A stretch of DNA of 64,000 bases, taken from the NCBI GenBank assembly GCA_963780175.1, contig CAWAAT010000001.1:930001-994000 (forward strand). The letters are read 5' to 3'. A program made the position numbers and the translations under genes. Of the stretch, positions 8,274 through 16,555 are shown piece by piece. The stretch is from Brooklawnia sp963780175 (lineage in GTDB: Bacteria; Actinomycetota; Actinomycetes; Propionibacteriales; Propionibacteriaceae). Each line of letters begins with the position of its first letter. Position 1 is the first letter of the stretch. The notes below the pieces were generated by a model that worked only from the letters and a program-made list of their open reading frames with translations, was not told the origin of the DNA and did no database searches.

Positions 8274-10022
8274 ATGTCGACTGAAGTCACCCTGCCCGCC
8301 CTTGGGGAGAGCGTCACCGAGGGAACTATCTCGCGTTGGTTGAAGGAAGTTGGTGAACACGTCGAGGCTGACGAGCCGCTGCTGGAGGTGAGCACTGACA
8401 AGGTCGACACCGAGATCCCCTCCCCGGTGTCTGGCGTACTACTCGAGGTGAAATTTGCCGAGGACGATGTGGCACCAGTCGGCGCTGTGCTCGCGGTGAT
8501 CGGGGAGGCCTCCGAGGCCACCACACAGGCCCCCGCCGCAGCCCCGGCAGCACCCGCAGCCCCGGCACCGGCAGCCCCGGCACCGGTCGCTCAGGCCTCG
8601 TCCTCCGATGCCACCGAGGTGTTGCTGCCGGCCCTCGGCGAGTCGGTCACCGAGGGCACCGTCTCCCGCTGGCTCAAGGAGGTCGGCGAGCAGGTCGCGG
8701 CTGATGAGCCGCTGCTCGAGGTCAGCACCGACAAGGTCGATACCGAGATCCCCTCACCCGCCTCTGGCGTCCTGCTCGAAATCAGAGTGGCAGAGGACGA
8801 GGTCGCCCAGGTCGGGTCGGTGCTCGGGCTGGTCGGCACGCCTTCGGCTGCCCGCATGGAGCAGCCAACGCCGGTCGCCCCGGTGGATGATGAGGCACCC
8901 CTCACCGAGACTCCTGCCGAGACGCCTGCCGCTGCCGAACCCCAGAAACTGACCCAAGCCGCACCCGAGGCCGCGAAGCCGGCCAGGGCCGCCCAGGAGC
9001 CTGAGGCGCCCGTCGTCGCACCGCGCAGCGCTGCCGACGTCGAGGAAGGCCCCTACGTCACCCCGCTCGTGCGCAAGATGGCCGCCGACTACGGCGTCGA
9101 CCTGAACAACATCCCCGGCACCGGTGTCGGCGGACGCGTCCGCAAGCAGGATGTCTTGGCCGCCGCCGATGCCGCCAAGGCCGCCGCCGAAGCCGCCAAG
9201 GTGGCCGCCGAAGCCGCCAAGGTTGCCGCCGCCCAGCCTGCCCCTCAGGCCGTGGCCGCACCTGCCAAGCCGGCAACCATCGAGGCCCCCGCAGCCGAGG
9301 CCGCCAAGCGCGGAACCACCGAGAAGATGAGCCGGTTGCGCACGATCATCGCCGCCCGGATGGTGGAGTCGCTGCACACCGCCGCCCAGCTCACCGCGAC
9401 TGTCGAAGTCGACCTGACCGCCATCAGCAAGTTGCGCGGCAAGGTGAAGGATGACTTCAAGAGGCGTGAGGGCACCGGCCTGACCTACCTCGCCTTCATC
9501 TCCAAGGCGACCGTTGAGGCGCTGAAGGCCTTCCCGATCGTCAACGCGTCCATCGAGGAAAAGAACGTCGTCTTCCACGGCGCCGAGCATCTGGGTATCG
9601 CGGTTGACACCGAGCGCGGGCTCATCGTCCCGGTGATCAAGGACGCCGGAGACCTGAACGTCGGGGGCATCGCCAAGCAGATCACCAGCCTGGCTGCCCG
9701 CGGTCGCGAGAACAAGCTCGGCCCCGACGAGTTGTCGGGAGCGACCTTCACCATCACCAACTACGGCTCGGCCGGCACGCTGTTCGACACGCCGGTGATC
9801 AACCAGCCCAACTCCGGCATCCTCGGTACCGGGGCGCTGGTGAAGCGTCCGATGGTGGTGACTGACAAGTTCGGGAATGACACGATCGCGATCCGCGACA
9901 TGATGTACCTCTCGCTGACCTACGATCACCGGCTCATCGACGGTGCCGTTGCCGCCCGCTTCCTCTCGGCGATCAAGAACCGTCTGGAGGAGGGCGACTT
10001 CGGCGGCGAGTTCGGCGTCTGA
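8274..10022 (+). CDS. sucB: Dihydrolipoamide acyltransferase (E2 of 2-oxoacid dehydrogenase), two lipoyl domains
   Basis: A 582-residue E2 core subunit. Two lipoyl domains lie at about residues 2-78 and 113-190, each with the lipoylated lysine in a STDKVDTEIPSP motif. They are joined by Ala/Pro linkers to a peripheral-subunit-binding domain near residues 260-300 (YVTPLVRKMAADYGVDL, GTGVGGRVRKQDV). A helical Ala/Lys repeat (AAKVAAEAAKVAA) follows, then the catalytic acyltransferase domain with SLTYDHRLIDGAVAARFL; the active-site His is near residue 550. It is commonly annotated sucB, but in actinobacteria where the Kgd/OdhA E1 carries its own succinyltransferase domain, this protein (DlaT) mainly serves pyruvate dehydrogenase. 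Neither E1 is visible, so substrate choice stays open. AAAGGAGAG precedes the ATG; a TAGGCT box lies about 45 bases up. Confidence 0.93.
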   Translation: MSTEVTLPALGESVTEGTISRWLKEVGEHVEADEPLLEVSTDKVDTEIPSPVSGVLLEVKFAEDDVAPVGAVLAVIGEASEATTQAPAAAPAAPAAPAPAAPAPVAQASSSDATEVLLPALGESVTEGTVSRWLKEVGEQVAADEPLLEVSTDKVDTEIPSPASGVLLEIRVAEDEVAQVGSVLGLVGTPSAARMEQPTPVAPVDDEAPLTETPAETPAAAEPQKLTQAAPEAAKPARAAQEPEAPVVAPRSAADVEEGPYVTPLVRKMAADYGVDLNNIPGTGVGGRVRKQDVLAAADAAKAAAEAAKVAAEAAKVAAAQPAPQAVAAPAKPATIEAPAAEAAKRGTTEKMSRLRTIIAARMVESLHTAAQLTATVEVDLTAISKLRGKVKDDFKRREGTGLTYLAFISKATVEALKAFPIVNASIEEKNVVFHGAEHLGIAVDTERGLIVPVIKDAGDLNVGGIAKQITSLAARGRENKLGPDELSGATFTITNYGSAGTLFDTPVINQPNSGILGTGALVKRPMVVTDKFGNDTIAIRDMMYLSLTYDHRLIDGAVAARFLSAIKNRLEEGDFGGEFGV

Positions 10023-10044
10023 GTCCTTCTCCCACACCTTCGAG

Positions 10045-10078
10045 ACGACGCCGCGGGCCCACGGGTTCGCGGCGTCGT
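10045..10078 (+). terminator. Rho-independent-type hairpin after the E2 gene
   Basis: An 11-base perfect stem (ACGACGCCGCG pairing with CGCGGCGTCGT) with a 12-base loop lies 23 bases after the E2 stop. It is followed by TCTGCG rather than a long T tract, as is usual in high-GC actinobacteria. Confidence 0.6.
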
Positions 10079-10202
10079 TCTGCGTTCGGCGGCAGCCGTC
10101 GGCCTCGATGGCATGGTCCCGCGCCGACCGGTAGCATGGGAAGTCGGATGCGCCATGGGGCGCCCCGGTCCGGTGGACGAACAACGAGGTGACGGAGCAT
10201 CG

Positions 10203-10979
10203 ATGGCTAGGAGTGAGCGAGCCAAGGAATTGGCCGCCCAGCAGAAGGCTGAGGCCAAGGCGCTGCGCGAGAAGAAGCGCAACTCGGACAACCCCCGTGA
10301 CTGGAGTACCTGGAAGCAAATCCGCGAATCGTTCAAGCTCACACGTGAGGTGGACCCGCAACTGCCGTGGTGGATGGGGGGTGCCTGGCTGGGTATCACC
10401 GTGCTGGGGCTCATCCTGGGAATCGTCTTCGGGGGTGACAACGGCTGGATCTTCGGCCTGGTGGGCGGCGCCCTTTTCGGATTCACCGGCGCCCTGTACA
10501 TGCTCACCCACCGAACCAAGAAGGGTACCTACACCCGGTACAAGGGCACTCCGGGCGCCGGCGAGGTTCCCCTCAGCATGCTGAACAAGAAGAAGTGGGT
10601 CGTCCAGCCCGCGATCGCGGTGACCCGTCAGAGCGACTGCATCCACCGGGTAGTCGGTGCGGCCGGACTCATCCTGGTCGGTGACGGTGACCCGGCCCGG
10701 CTGAAGCCGATGCTGGCCACCGAGGCCAAGCGTCACCAGCAGGTGCTCTACGGCGTCGAGGTTGTCCCGCTCCAGATGGGCGACGGCGAGGGCCAGGTGC
10801 CGATGGAGAAGCTGCAGAAGCACATCGAGAAACTGCCTGCCAAGCTGGACGCCCTGCAGATCGAGGAGGTCAAGGGCCGCCTCAAGGCCCTGGACGCCAT
10901 GAAGCCGCGGGTACCCGTACCGAAGGGCCCGCTGCCGACCTCGACGAAGGGCGCTCGCAAGGCGATGCGGGGCCGCTGA
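10203..10979 (+). CDS. DUF4191 domain-containing membrane protein
   Basis: A 258-residue membrane protein of an actinobacterial family of unknown function (mycobacterial counterpart around Rv2219). It has a basic N-terminus (SERAKELAAQQKAEAKALREKKR), two adjacent transmembrane helices near residues 60-110 (WLGITVLGLILGIVF and IFGLVGGALFGFTGALYML), and a soluble C-terminal domain. The C-terminal domain includes GAAGLILVGDGDPARL and a lysine-rich tail. GACGGAGC lies five bases before the ATG. It sits between the E2 gene and glnA in the same order as in mycobacteria, and the ABC-F gene starts 3 bases after its stop, so the two are probably co-transcribed. No function is assigned. Confidence 0.85.
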   Translation: MARSERAKELAAQQKAEAKALREKKRNSDNPRDWSTWKQIRESFKLTREVDPQLPWWMGGAWLGITVLGLILGIVFGGDNGWIFGLVGGALFGFTGALYMLTHRTKKGTYTRYKGTPGAGEVPLSMLNKKKWVVQPAIAVTRQSDCIHRVVGAAGLILVGDGDPARLKPMLATEAKRHQQVLYGVEVVPLQMGDGEGQVPMEKLQKHIEKLPAKLDALQIEEVKGRLKALDAMKPRVPVPKGPLPTSTKGARKAMRGR

Positions 10980-10982
10980 GCG

Positions 10983-12794
10983 GTGGCCGCCAGCGCTGCA
11001 AACCTGATCAACGCCGAGCGGCTCACCAAGGGCTACGGCACCCGACTGCTTCTTGAGAACGTCAGTCTCGGGTTGTCATCGGGCGATGTCATCGGCGTCG
11101 TGGGACGTAACGGCGACGGCAAGTCCACCCTGTTGGGACTGTTGACCCAGACGATTCCTCCCGATGCCGGACGCGTCACCCGCACGGGCGGCACATCGGT
11201 GGGCATCCTCACCCAAGCCGAGGCGATCGTTGAGCACCAGAGCGTCCGAGACCTCGCCCTGGCAGACGTGGACGGCATCGAGGACGGCCTTGACCACGTG
11301 TGGGCCGCTGACGCCCGCACCCGGAGAATCGTCGCGCACCTGCTGGGCGGCATCGATCTGGACACCCCGGTCACAGCCCTGTCCGGTGGGGAGCGGCGCC
11401 GGGCAGCCTTGGTCGGCCTGCTCACCGGACGCCACGACCTGCTCGTCCTGGACGAGCCGACCAACCATCTCGACGTGGAGGCCGTCGCGTGGTTGGCCAG
11501 CCATCTGCACGAGCTACAGGCCCGGGGAGTGGCCATGCTCGTGGTGAGCCACGACCGATGGTTCCTGGATGCCATCTGCACCCGCATCTGGGAGGTGCAC
11601 GACGGTGTGGTGGATGACTACGACGGCGGCTATGCCGCATACGTCCTGGCCCGGGCTGAGCGTTCACGTCAGGCAGTCGCCAACGAGTCCCGCCGCAGGA
11701 ACCTGGTGCGCAAGGAACTGGCCTGGCTGCGACGTGGCGCCCCCGCCCGCACCAGCAAGCCGAAGTTCCGGATCGACGCCGCGAGTGAGCTGATCGCCGA
11801 CGTGCCGGAGCCCCGTGACAAGCTGGAACTGGCCCGATTCTCGATGTCGCGGCTTGGCAAGGCCGTCATCGACCTGTTGAATGCGTCCGTGCGGCTGCCG
11901 GATGGACGCGCCCTGCTGGACAGCATCACCTGGTCGATCGGGCCCGGCGACCGCATCGGCCTGATCGGAGTCAACGGCTCAGGCAAGTCCACCCTGCTAC
12001 GGCTGATGGCCGGGGAACAGCAGCCCACCGCCGGCAGGGTGAAACACGGCCTGACGTTGCGGCTCGGACACCTCAGCCAGCACGTCGGTGAGATGGTGGA
12101 TGAGGACCGGGTCCTCGACTCGGTGAACCAGTTACGGGCCGAGACCAAGCTGGCCACCGGCCGGGACGCCACCGCCTCCAACCTGCTGGAGGACTTCGGG
12201 TTCACCGGCGACCGCCTGGTGACGCGCATCGGTGAACTGTCCGGCGGTGAACGGCGTCGCCTGCAATTCCTGCGTCTGCTGGTGGGCGAACCGAACGTGC
12301 TACTGCTTGACGAACCGACCAACGACCTGGACATCGACACCCTCACCGTCATCGAGGATTACCTGGACACCTGGCCGGGAACTCTCGTGGTGGCCAGCCA
12401 CGACCGGTACTTCCTGGAGCGGGTCTGCGACGTGACCTTCGCGCTTCGAGAGGACGGCAACTGCGTCATGCTGCCCGGCGGAGTCGACCAGTACCTCACC
12501 GAACGCGCCGCGGCAACCGAATCGGATGCGCGCCCGGCTGTCGGGAGCACGCCGAGAGTCTCGGACGCGGCCCGTGCCCGGGCTGCGCGCAAGGAACTCG
12601 CCCGTCTGGAGTCCCAGCTCGACAAGGCCCATCGCGCCATCGACAGGCTGCACGCCAGCATGGTGGCGGCCGCATCGGACTACGGCAGATTGGCCGAGCT
12701 GCAGCGCGAACTGGGCGCCGCAGAGGAGCACCTGAGTGCTGTCGAGGAGTCCTGGCTCGAGGTTGCCGAGGAGTACGAGCAGTCTGAGCAGTGA
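10983..12794 (+). CDS. ABC-F family ATPase (Uup-like)
   Basis: A 603-residue soluble protein with two ATP-binding cassettes and no membrane domain, the hallmark of ABC-F translation factors. Cassette 1: Walker A GRNGDGKST, signature LSGGERRR, Walker B LLVLDEPTNHLDVEA. Cassette 2: GVNGSGKST, LSGGERRRLQF, VLLLDEPTNDLDIDT. The inter-domain linker (P-site tRNA interaction motif) is basic, near residues 225-285. A C-terminal coiled coil (ARKELARLESQLDKAHRAIDRL onward) points to the Uup subgroup rather than EttA. The Asp in the first Walker A is less common. The start is GTG, 3 bases after the DUF4191 stop. Resistance-type ABC-F proteins share this architecture, but nothing here suggests antibiotic specificity. 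Confidence 0.88.
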   Translation: MAASAANLINAERLTKGYGTRLLLENVSLGLSSGDVIGVVGRNGDGKSTLLGLLTQTIPPDAGRVTRTGGTSVGILTQAEAIVEHQSVRDLALADVDGIEDGLDHVWAADARTRRIVAHLLGGIDLDTPVTALSGGERRRAALVGLLTGRHDLLVLDEPTNHLDVEAVAWLASHLHELQARGVAMLVVSHDRWFLDAICTRIWEVHDGVVDDYDGGYAAYVLARAERSRQAVANESRRRNLVRKELAWLRRGAPARTSKPKFRIDAASELIADVPEPRDKLELARFSMSRLGKAVIDLLNASVRLPDGRALLDSITWSIGPGDRIGLIGVNGSGKSTLLRLMAGEQQPTAGRVKHGLTLRLGHLSQHVGEMVDEDRVLDSVNQLRAETKLATGRDATASNLLEDFGFTGDRLVTRIGELSGGERRRLQFLRLLVGEPNVLLLDEPTNDLDIDTLTVIEDYLDTWPGTLVVASHDRYFLERVCDVTFALREDGNCVMLPGGVDQYLTERAAATESDARPAVGSTPRVSDAARARAARKELARLESQLDKAHRAIDRLHASMVAAASDYGRLAELQRELGAAEEHLSAVEESWLEVAEEYEQSEQ

Positions 12795-12817
12795 GCACCC
12801 GAGACACCGGACAGGGC

Positions 12818-12871
12818 GTAACACGGTTGAAACACCTCCGCAACACCTGTGCCGGATTCCCACGCTAGCGT
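12818..12871 (+). promoter_or_regulatory. GlnR-like box and promoter of glnA
   Basis: Three half-sites, GTAAC (12818-12822), GAAAC (12829-12833) and GCAAC (12840-12844), are each separated by exactly six bases. This matches the GTnAC-n6-GAAAC-n6 pattern known for actinobacterial GlnR. A -10-like TAGCGT lies at 12866-12871, so the box sits where an activator would contact RNA polymerase. Downstream, GTGAA-N5-TTCAC (12870-12884) and a 7-base GC hairpin at about 12895-12917 precede the GGGAGG site of glnA. GlnR binding is inferred. Confidence 0.6.
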
Positions 12872-12934
12872 GAAGTTCGTTCACAGCAGAGGTGCGGCCC
12901 GAGGGTAACCGGGCCGTCGAGTGGGAGGTAACTC

Positions 12935-14356
12935 ATGTTCCAAGGCGCAGATGACCTGTTGGCCTACATCAAGGACGAGGGTGTCGAGAACGTCGACGTC
13001 CGGTTCTGCGACCTGCCCGGCATCATGCAGCACTTCACCGTCCCGGTGGGATCTTTCGGCCCAGAGGTCTTCGAGGAGGGCCTGGCATTCGACGGCTCGT
13101 CGGTGACCGGTTTCCAGACGATCCACGAGTCCGACATGGCATTGCTGCCGGACCCGACCACCGCCTACCTTGACCCGTTCCGCAAGTCGAAGACCCTGAT
13201 CGTCAACTTCTTCGTGCACGACCCGCTGACCAAGGAGGCCTACAGCCGCGATCCGCGCAACATCGCCCGCAAAGCCCAGGCCTACCTGGGCACCACGGGC
13301 ATCGGCGACACGGCATTCTTCGCTCCCGAGGCGGAGTTCTACGTCTTCGACGACGTCCGCTACGAGACCAACGGGCACTCCTCCTTCTACTCGGTGGACG
13401 CCGAGGCAGCGGGCTGGAACACCGCTCGTGAGGAGGACCGGGGGAACCTCGGTTACAAGGTGAAGCAGAAGGGCGGCTACTTCCCCGTGGCCCCCGCCGA
13501 CCACTACGGCGACCTGCGTGACGACATCGTGCGGCACTGCGAGAACGCCGGTCTGATCATCGAGCGCGCCCACCACGAGGTCGGCGCCGCAGGACAGGCC
13601 GAGATCAACTGGCGCTTCGATGAACTGCTGATCAGCGCCGACAACGTGATGAAGTTCAAGTACCTGGTCAAGAACACCGCCTACGTCAACGGCAAGAGCG
13701 CCACCTTCATGCCGAAGCCAGTCTTCGGCGACAACGGTTCGGGCATGCACGTGCACTCCTCGCTGTGGAGTGGTGGCAAGCCGTTGTTCTATGACGAGAA
13801 CGGTTACGGCCAGCTCTCCGACACCGCCCGGTGGTACATCGGCGGGCTGCTTGCGCACGCCCCGTCGCTGCTGGCGTTCACCAACCCGACGGTGAACAGC
13901 TACCACCGGCTGGTGCCTGGTTTCGAAGCCCCCGTCAACCTGGTGTACTCGGCGCGCAACCGTTCGGCCTGCATCCGCATCCCGATCACCGGATCGAACC
14001 CGAAGGCCAAGCGGGTCGAGTTCCGCTGCCCCGACCCGTCGTCCAACCCGTATCTAGCTTTCGCCGCCATGCTGCTGGCCGGCCTCGATGGCATCCAGAA
14101 CCGGATCGAGCCGCCGGCCCCGGTCGACAAGGACCTCTACGAACTGCCTCCGGACGAGCACGCCGACATCGCCCAGGTGCCCGGGTCGTTGAGCGAGGTG
14201 CTGGCCGCGCTGGAGGCTGACCAGGACTACCTGCTCGCCGGAGATGTGTTCACCCCGGACCTCATCGCAACCTGGATCAACCTCAAGCGCGAGGAGATCG
14301 ACGCCCTGCGGCAGCGTCCGCACCCCTACGAGTTCGACCTCTACTACCAGATCTGA
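12935..14356 (+). CDS. glnA: Glutamine synthetase type I, adenylylation-regulated
   Basis: A 473-residue GSI-beta enzyme converting glutamate, ammonia and ATP to glutamine. Motifs: LAFDGSSVTGFQ, FAPEAEFYVFDD (metal ligands), AGQAEINWRFDEL, NGSGMHVHSSLW, and the ATP-binding KRVEFRCPDPSSNPYLAF. The adenylylation tyrosine is present at about residue 402 in KDLYELPPDE, so it can be regulated by GlnE, encoded 6 kb away. The length and the extra GSI-beta insert fit the ammonium-assimilating housekeeping form. Upstream lies a GlnR-like box. It converges with the histidine phosphatase gene through a GC-rich hairpin. Confidence is very high. Confidence 0.97.
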   Translation: MFQGADDLLAYIKDEGVENVDVRFCDLPGIMQHFTVPVGSFGPEVFEEGLAFDGSSVTGFQTIHESDMALLPDPTTAYLDPFRKSKTLIVNFFVHDPLTKEAYSRDPRNIARKAQAYLGTTGIGDTAFFAPEAEFYVFDDVRYETNGHSSFYSVDAEAAGWNTAREEDRGNLGYKVKQKGGYFPVAPADHYGDLRDDIVRHCENAGLIIERAHHEVGAAGQAEINWRFDELLISADNVMKFKYLVKNTAYVNGKSATFMPKPVFGDNGSGMHVHSSLWSGGKPLFYDENGYGQLSDTARWYIGGLLAHAPSLLAFTNPTVNSYHRLVPGFEAPVNLVYSARNRSACIRIPITGSNPKAKRVEFRCPDPSSNPYLAFAAMLLAGLDGIQNRIEPPAPVDKDLYELPPDEHADIAQVPGSLSEVLAALEADQDYLLAGDVFTPDLIATWINLKREEIDALRQRPHPYEFDLYYQI

Positions 14357-14384
14357 AACTGCACCACCAGATCTGACCGGACTG

Positions 14385-14419
14385 ACCGGGCCGTCACCTG
14401 CATCAGGAGGCGGCCCGGT
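14385..14419. terminator. Bidirectional hairpin between glnA and the phosphatase gene
   Basis: A nine-base perfect stem (ACCGGGCCG with CGGCCCGGT) encloses a loop that can itself pair CCTG with CAGG. It lies between convergent stop codons (14356 and 14429), so it can end transcription from both sides. There is no long T tract. Confidence 0.55.
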
Positions 14420-14428
14420 TCGTCGTCC

Positions 14429-15031
14429 TCAGGTGCGCTGTCCCGCGCCGCCACCGGCCCTTGACTCCTGCGGTGACCATTCGACGAGCCGTACCCCGCC
14501 AAGTTCGAGCGAGTCTGTGCCGAAGTCGACATCGCGGTGGGTGCGCCCGGCCAGCACGGCCAGCAGGACGCAGAGCGCGTCCCCGTGACCGACCAGCACC
14601 ACGGTTTCGGGGCTGGGCTCACGGACTGCCAGCCAGGCGAGCAGCCGGCGCATCCGCACAGCCACCTGCTCGATCGACTCACCGCCACCCCAGCCGACCT
14701 CGGTGACGTGCAGACCCTCAGGAGTGGGCAGTGCGCGCAACTCGCTGACCGGACGTCCCTCAAGGTCGCCCAGGTACTGCTCACGCAACAGCTCGGTGGC
14801 CTCGACCGACACCCCCAGCAGCCGGCCGATCACCTCAGCCGTCTGGCGGGCACGCACGCTGTCCGAGCAGTACACCTTCGCCGAACCCTGGGACATCGAG
14901 GCCACCAGTTGGGCGGCGTCCAGGGCCTGACGCCGCCCTCGATCGGTGAGCGCCACATTCAGCGAGCGGCCCAACACCCGCCTGTCACGGTTGGCGGTCG
15001 ATTCGCCATGACGCACGAGCAGCAACCTCAT
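14429..15031 (-). CDS. Histidine phosphatase family protein
   Basis: A 200-residue cytosolic phosphatase of the phosphoglycerate-mutase/acid-phosphatase (branch 1) superfamily. It has the catalytic RHGES near residue 8, the second arginine in SDSVRARQTAE, the acidic residue in LREQYLGDLEGRP, and the second catalytic histidine in VLVGHGDAL. The substrate cannot be told from the sequence: relatives include cofactor-dependent mutases, CobC-type alpha-ribazole phosphatases and sugar phosphatases. A CobC role is conceivable because cobU and cobS lie 3 kb away, but there is no operon link. It is transcribed away from the DUF4956-VTC gene. Confidence 0.85.
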   Translation of the reverse strand: MRLLLVRHGESTANRDRRVLGRSLNVALTDRGRRQALDAAQLVASMSQGSAKVYCSDSVRARQTAEVIGRLLGVSVEATELLREQYLGDLEGRPVSELRALPTPEGLHVTEVGWGGGESIEQVAVRMRRLLAWLAVREPSPETVVLVGHGDALCVLLAVLAGRTHRDVDFGTDSLELGGVRLVEWSPQESRAGGGAGQRT

Positions 15032-15159
15032 CGCCCCACCCTACCCAGCACGCTGACCCCGAACCGTCTCACAGCAGACCCACAGCAGCCTCACCGCCTC
15101 AGGACAACTCGAACTGGCTTGATGGACCTACCGACAACAAACACGGAAGGTCACCAAAG

Positions 15160-16539
15160 ATGAACCCCGCACTCCTGCTCACCGACCTGCTGGCCATCGG
15201 CCTGCTGGTACTCCTGTTCTACCTGCCACGAGGAGGTCGACGAGAACTGGTGGGCAACCTGCTGGTGACCAACGTGGGCGTGATGGCAGTCGCCACGGCG
15301 ATGGCCACCGGAACCATCGGCGCCGGACTGGGCCTGGGGCTGTTCGGGGTGCTGTCCATCATCAGGTTGCGCTCCGAGGAGCTGAGCCATCGAGAGATCG
15401 CCTACTACTTCGCCGCCCTCAGCCTGGGGCTACTGGGCGGGCTCGGCAGCCTGCCGATCGCCTGGGGTGCGGGACTGATGGTGCTGGTGCTGGCCGCGAT
15501 CGCGGTCGGGGACCATCCCCGGATCGTCGGACAGTCACGTTGCCTGGAGTTGGTGATCGACCGCGCCATCACCGAACCAGACGCCTTGTCGGCCTACGTC
15601 CGGACGCTGTTGAGCGGTCACCTCGAGGAACTCACCGTGCGCAAGATCGACCTGGTCAACGACACCACCGCGGTGCGAGTGAGGTACAGTCCCACAACCC
15701 CCCGAGGGCCACCCCAGGACCGCGTGCCCGGCCCCGGCAACTGGCGAGCGGGTCGACCGATGACCGCAACCATCACTCTCGAGGAACTGATGGCGTACTC
15801 AGCCCTGCTCAGCCGCGTCGACCGCAAGTACCTGGTGGACGCCCGCGAGCTGCCCGCCCTCACCAAGAAGGTGCTCCCCCGCGCCCGGGTGCTCGAGATC
15901 GACGGCCTCACCTGGTTCGGCTACCGCTCGGTCTACTACGACACCGATGCACTGAGGTGCTACACCGACGCCGGACGTGGCCGCCGGCGCCGGTTCAAGG
16001 TGCGCACCCGCCAGTACGAGCACACCGGCGACAGCTGGCTGGAGGTGAAGACCCGCGGTCCTCGCGGGTCGACCATCAAGGACCGGCTACCCAGGGCCGG
16101 CGCGTCGGCCGACTTGGCGCCGACCGAAAGCGACTGGCTGGCGCACACCCTGCAGGCTCGCCGCATCCCCGCACCACCCGTCCGCAGTGAGTGGGGCGCA
16201 GGCGAACTCCGGCCGACCCTGACCACCAGCTACCTGCGACGCACCCTTCAGGTTTCACCTGGGGCCGACCAGCCACCCTCAAGGGTCACCTTCGATGTGG
16301 GGCTGGACTGCGAACTACCGGACGACGCGCCCGGCGGTGCGGTGTCTGCCGGCTTCGAGCGCTTCGTCATCGTCGAGACCAAGGGGACCACCCACCCCTC
16401 ATCCGTCGACCGGCTGCTGTGGTCCATGGGACACCGCCCGATCTCCATCAGCAAGTACGGGGTCGGCATCGCCACCCTGCGCACCGATCAACCGCCACTG
16501 AAGTGGCACCACCTGCTGGCCCACCAACTGGCCGGCTGA
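15160..16539 (+). CDS. Fusion of a DUF4956 membrane domain with a VTC-type polyphosphate polymerase domain
   Basis: A 459-residue single reading frame. Residues about 1-125 form a DUF4956 domain with four hydrophobic helices (for example LLAIGLLVLLFYL and IGAGLGLGLFGVLSIIRLRSEE) and a short cytosolic extension. A Pro/Gly-rich linker (TPRGPPQDRVPGPGNW) leads into a VTC/TTM domain from about residue 200. Basic tunnel motifs are visible: SRVDRKYLV, RRRRFKVRTRQYE, WLEVKTRGPRG, TTSYLRRTL and ISKYGVG. VTC domains polymerise ATP gamma-phosphate into polyphosphate. Elsewhere these are usually two adjacent genes; here no stop separates them. An internal ATG (MTATITLEEL, about 15760) has only a weak site. 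GGAAGG precedes the first ATG. The next gene follows after 16 bases. Confidence 0.82.
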   Translation: MNPALLLTDLLAIGLLVLLFYLPRGGRRELVGNLLVTNVGVMAVATAMATGTIGAGLGLGLFGVLSIIRLRSEELSHREIAYYFAALSLGLLGGLGSLPIAWGAGLMVLVLAAIAVGDHPRIVGQSRCLELVIDRAITEPDALSAYVRTLLSGHLEELTVRKIDLVNDTTAVRVRYSPTTPRGPPQDRVPGPGNWRAGRPMTATITLEELMAYSALLSRVDRKYLVDARELPALTKKVLPRARVLEIDGLTWFGYRSVYYDTDALRCYTDAGRGRRRRFKVRTRQYEHTGDSWLEVKTRGPRGSTIKDRLPRAGASADLAPTESDWLAHTLQARRIPAPPVRSEWGAGELRPTLTTSYLRRTLQVSPGADQPPSRVTFDVGLDCELPDDAPGGAVSAGFERFVIVETKGTTHPSSVDRLLWSMGHRPISISKYGVGIATLRTDQPPLKWHHLLAHQLAG

Positions 16540-16555
16540 ACACAAGGACTCAGAC

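Noticed and set aside
10983..12794. ABC-F protein as an antibiotic-resistance factor
   Set aside because: It groups by its coiled-coil C-terminus with housekeeping Uup-like proteins and sits in a conserved metabolic neighbourhood.
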